The position numbers and the translations under genes are program-made. A stretch of DNA of 64,000 nucleotides, taken from NCBI RefSeq assembly GCF_000382045.1, contig NZ_KB907457.1:248001-312000 (forward strand), written 5' to 3'. This document shows positions 63,474 to 64,000 of the stretch, one piece after another. The stretch's first letter is position 1. Every line of letters begins with the position of its first letter. Below the pieces are notes generated by a model that made no database searches, was not told where the DNA came from, and saw only the letters and a list, made by a program, of their open reading frames with translations. This stretch comes from Variovorax atrisoli 110B (GTDB taxonomy: Bacteria; Pseudomonadota; Gammaproteobacteria; Burkholderiales; Burkholderiaceae_C).

Positions 63474-64000
63474 TTGTCTTTCGTAGCCGAAACCCGCCGC
63501 CGCCGCACCTTTGCGATCATTTCCCACCCTGACGCCGGCAAGACCACGCTGACCGAAAAGCTGCTGCTTTTCTCCGGCGCGATCCAGATCGCCGGCTCGG
63601 TGAAGGCGCGCAAGGCCTCGCGCCATGCCACATCCGACTGGATGGAGATCGAGAAGCAGCGCGGCATTTCCGTAGCCTCGTCGGTGATGCAGATGGTCTA
63701 CCGCGACCACGTCATCAACCTGCTCGACACGCCCGGCCACAAGGACTTCTCGGAAGACACCTACCGCGTGCTCACCGCCGTCGACTCGGCGCTGATGGTG
63801 ATCGACGCGGCCAACGGCGTGGAAGCGCAGACGCGGCGGCTGATCGAGGTCTGCCGCCAGCGCGACACGCCCATCATCACCTTCGTCAACAAGATGGACC
63901 GCGAAGTGCGCGAGCCGCTGGACATCCTCGACGAGGTGGAGCGCGAGCTGGGCATGCCGTGCGTGCCCATGACCTGGCCCGTGGGCCAGGGCAAGAGCTT
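63474..64000 (+). CDS. prfC: Peptide chain release factor 3 (partial, N-terminus)
   Basis: First 175 codons; the gene runs off the window. TTG start at 63474 (MSFVAETRRRRTFAIISHPDAGKTTLTEKLL). GTPase motifs: G1 SHPDAGKTT, G3 DTPGHKDF, G4 NKMD. The ATSDWMEIEKQRGISVASS segment is diagnostic of RF3, which recycles RF1/RF2 after peptide release. Separate from the PHA cluster. Confidence 0.93.
   Translation, partial: MSFVAETRRRRTFAIISHPDAGKTTLTEKLLLFSGAIQIAGSVKARKASRHATSDWMEIEKQRGISVASSVMQMVYRDHVINLLDTPGHKDFSEDTYRVLTAVDSALMVIDAANGVEAQTRRLIEVCRQRDTPIITFVNKMDREVREPLDILDEVERELGMPCVPMTWPVGQGKS

Overview
The window looks like a chromosomal segment of a high-GC betaproteobacterium of the family Comamonadaceae, most likely Variovorax or a close relative. 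This is inferred from GC-rich codon use, several Bug-type solute receptors, the rplM-rpsI-erpA order, an S-adenosylhomocysteine (SAH) riboswitch ahead of ahcY, polyhydroxyalkanoate (PHA) genes and Comamonadaceae-style intergenic palindromes. No tRNA, rRNA, CRISPR array, insertion sequence or prophage was seen.

Layout. 0-3.4 kb: a drug/metabolite transporter, a secreted alpha/beta hydrolase, a small CxxC protein and a membrane diguanylate cyclase. 3.5-8.3 kb: thiolase and a short-chain dehydrogenase, divergent from a large MalT-like LuxR regulator. 8.5-10.9 kb: two tandem paralogues, each with three AP2-like repeats, and a small hypothetical gene. 10.9-17.2 kb: a minus-strand acyl-CoA operon with three acyl-CoA dehydrogenases, an alpha-methylacyl-CoA racemase and an acyl-CoA ligase. 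17.4-22.7 kb: a small protein, a metallophosphoesterase, a fused ether-lipid enzyme (alkylglycerol monooxygenase-like plus lysoplasmalogenase-like), a doublet of palindromic repeats, DmeF-type metal efflux and RuvB.

22.9-28.9 kb holds a tightly overlapping phospholipid operon. It resembles E. coli ynbABCD (CDP-alcohol transferase, hydrolase-methyltransferase fusion, PAP2-phosphatase fusion, CdsA-like protein) with an acyltransferase and a small membrane protein added. 29.5-39.7 kb has a Crp/Fnr regulator, apparently CTG-initiated, divergent from a seven-gene uptake and catabolism cluster: porin, ADP-forming acyl-CoA synthetase, two Bug receptors, two DUF1254/DUF1214 proteins and an alkylsulfatase-like protein lacking part of its metal site. 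A near-perfect Crp-spaced palindrome lies between them.

39.7-56.4 kb is mostly housekeeping: ruvA, phoH-ybeY, dtd, a cation diffusion facilitator, a FecR/OmpA pair, tyrS, an M23 peptidase, anmK, an MFS exporter, erpA, rpsI-rplM, rlmJ, and ahcY-tlyA-metF-rlpA behind an SAH riboswitch and its promoter. 56.7-64 kb: a duplicated-domain lipoprotein, a small exported protein, a PHA module (phasin, hydrolase, PhaE/PhaR-like subunit, short class III/IV-type synthase, GNAT enzyme), and the start of prfC, cut by the window edge.

The best candidates for undescribed biology are the triple-AP2 pair, the extended ynb-type operon, the DUF1254/alkylsulfatase-like cluster with its palindrome, and the ether-lipid fusion enzyme.
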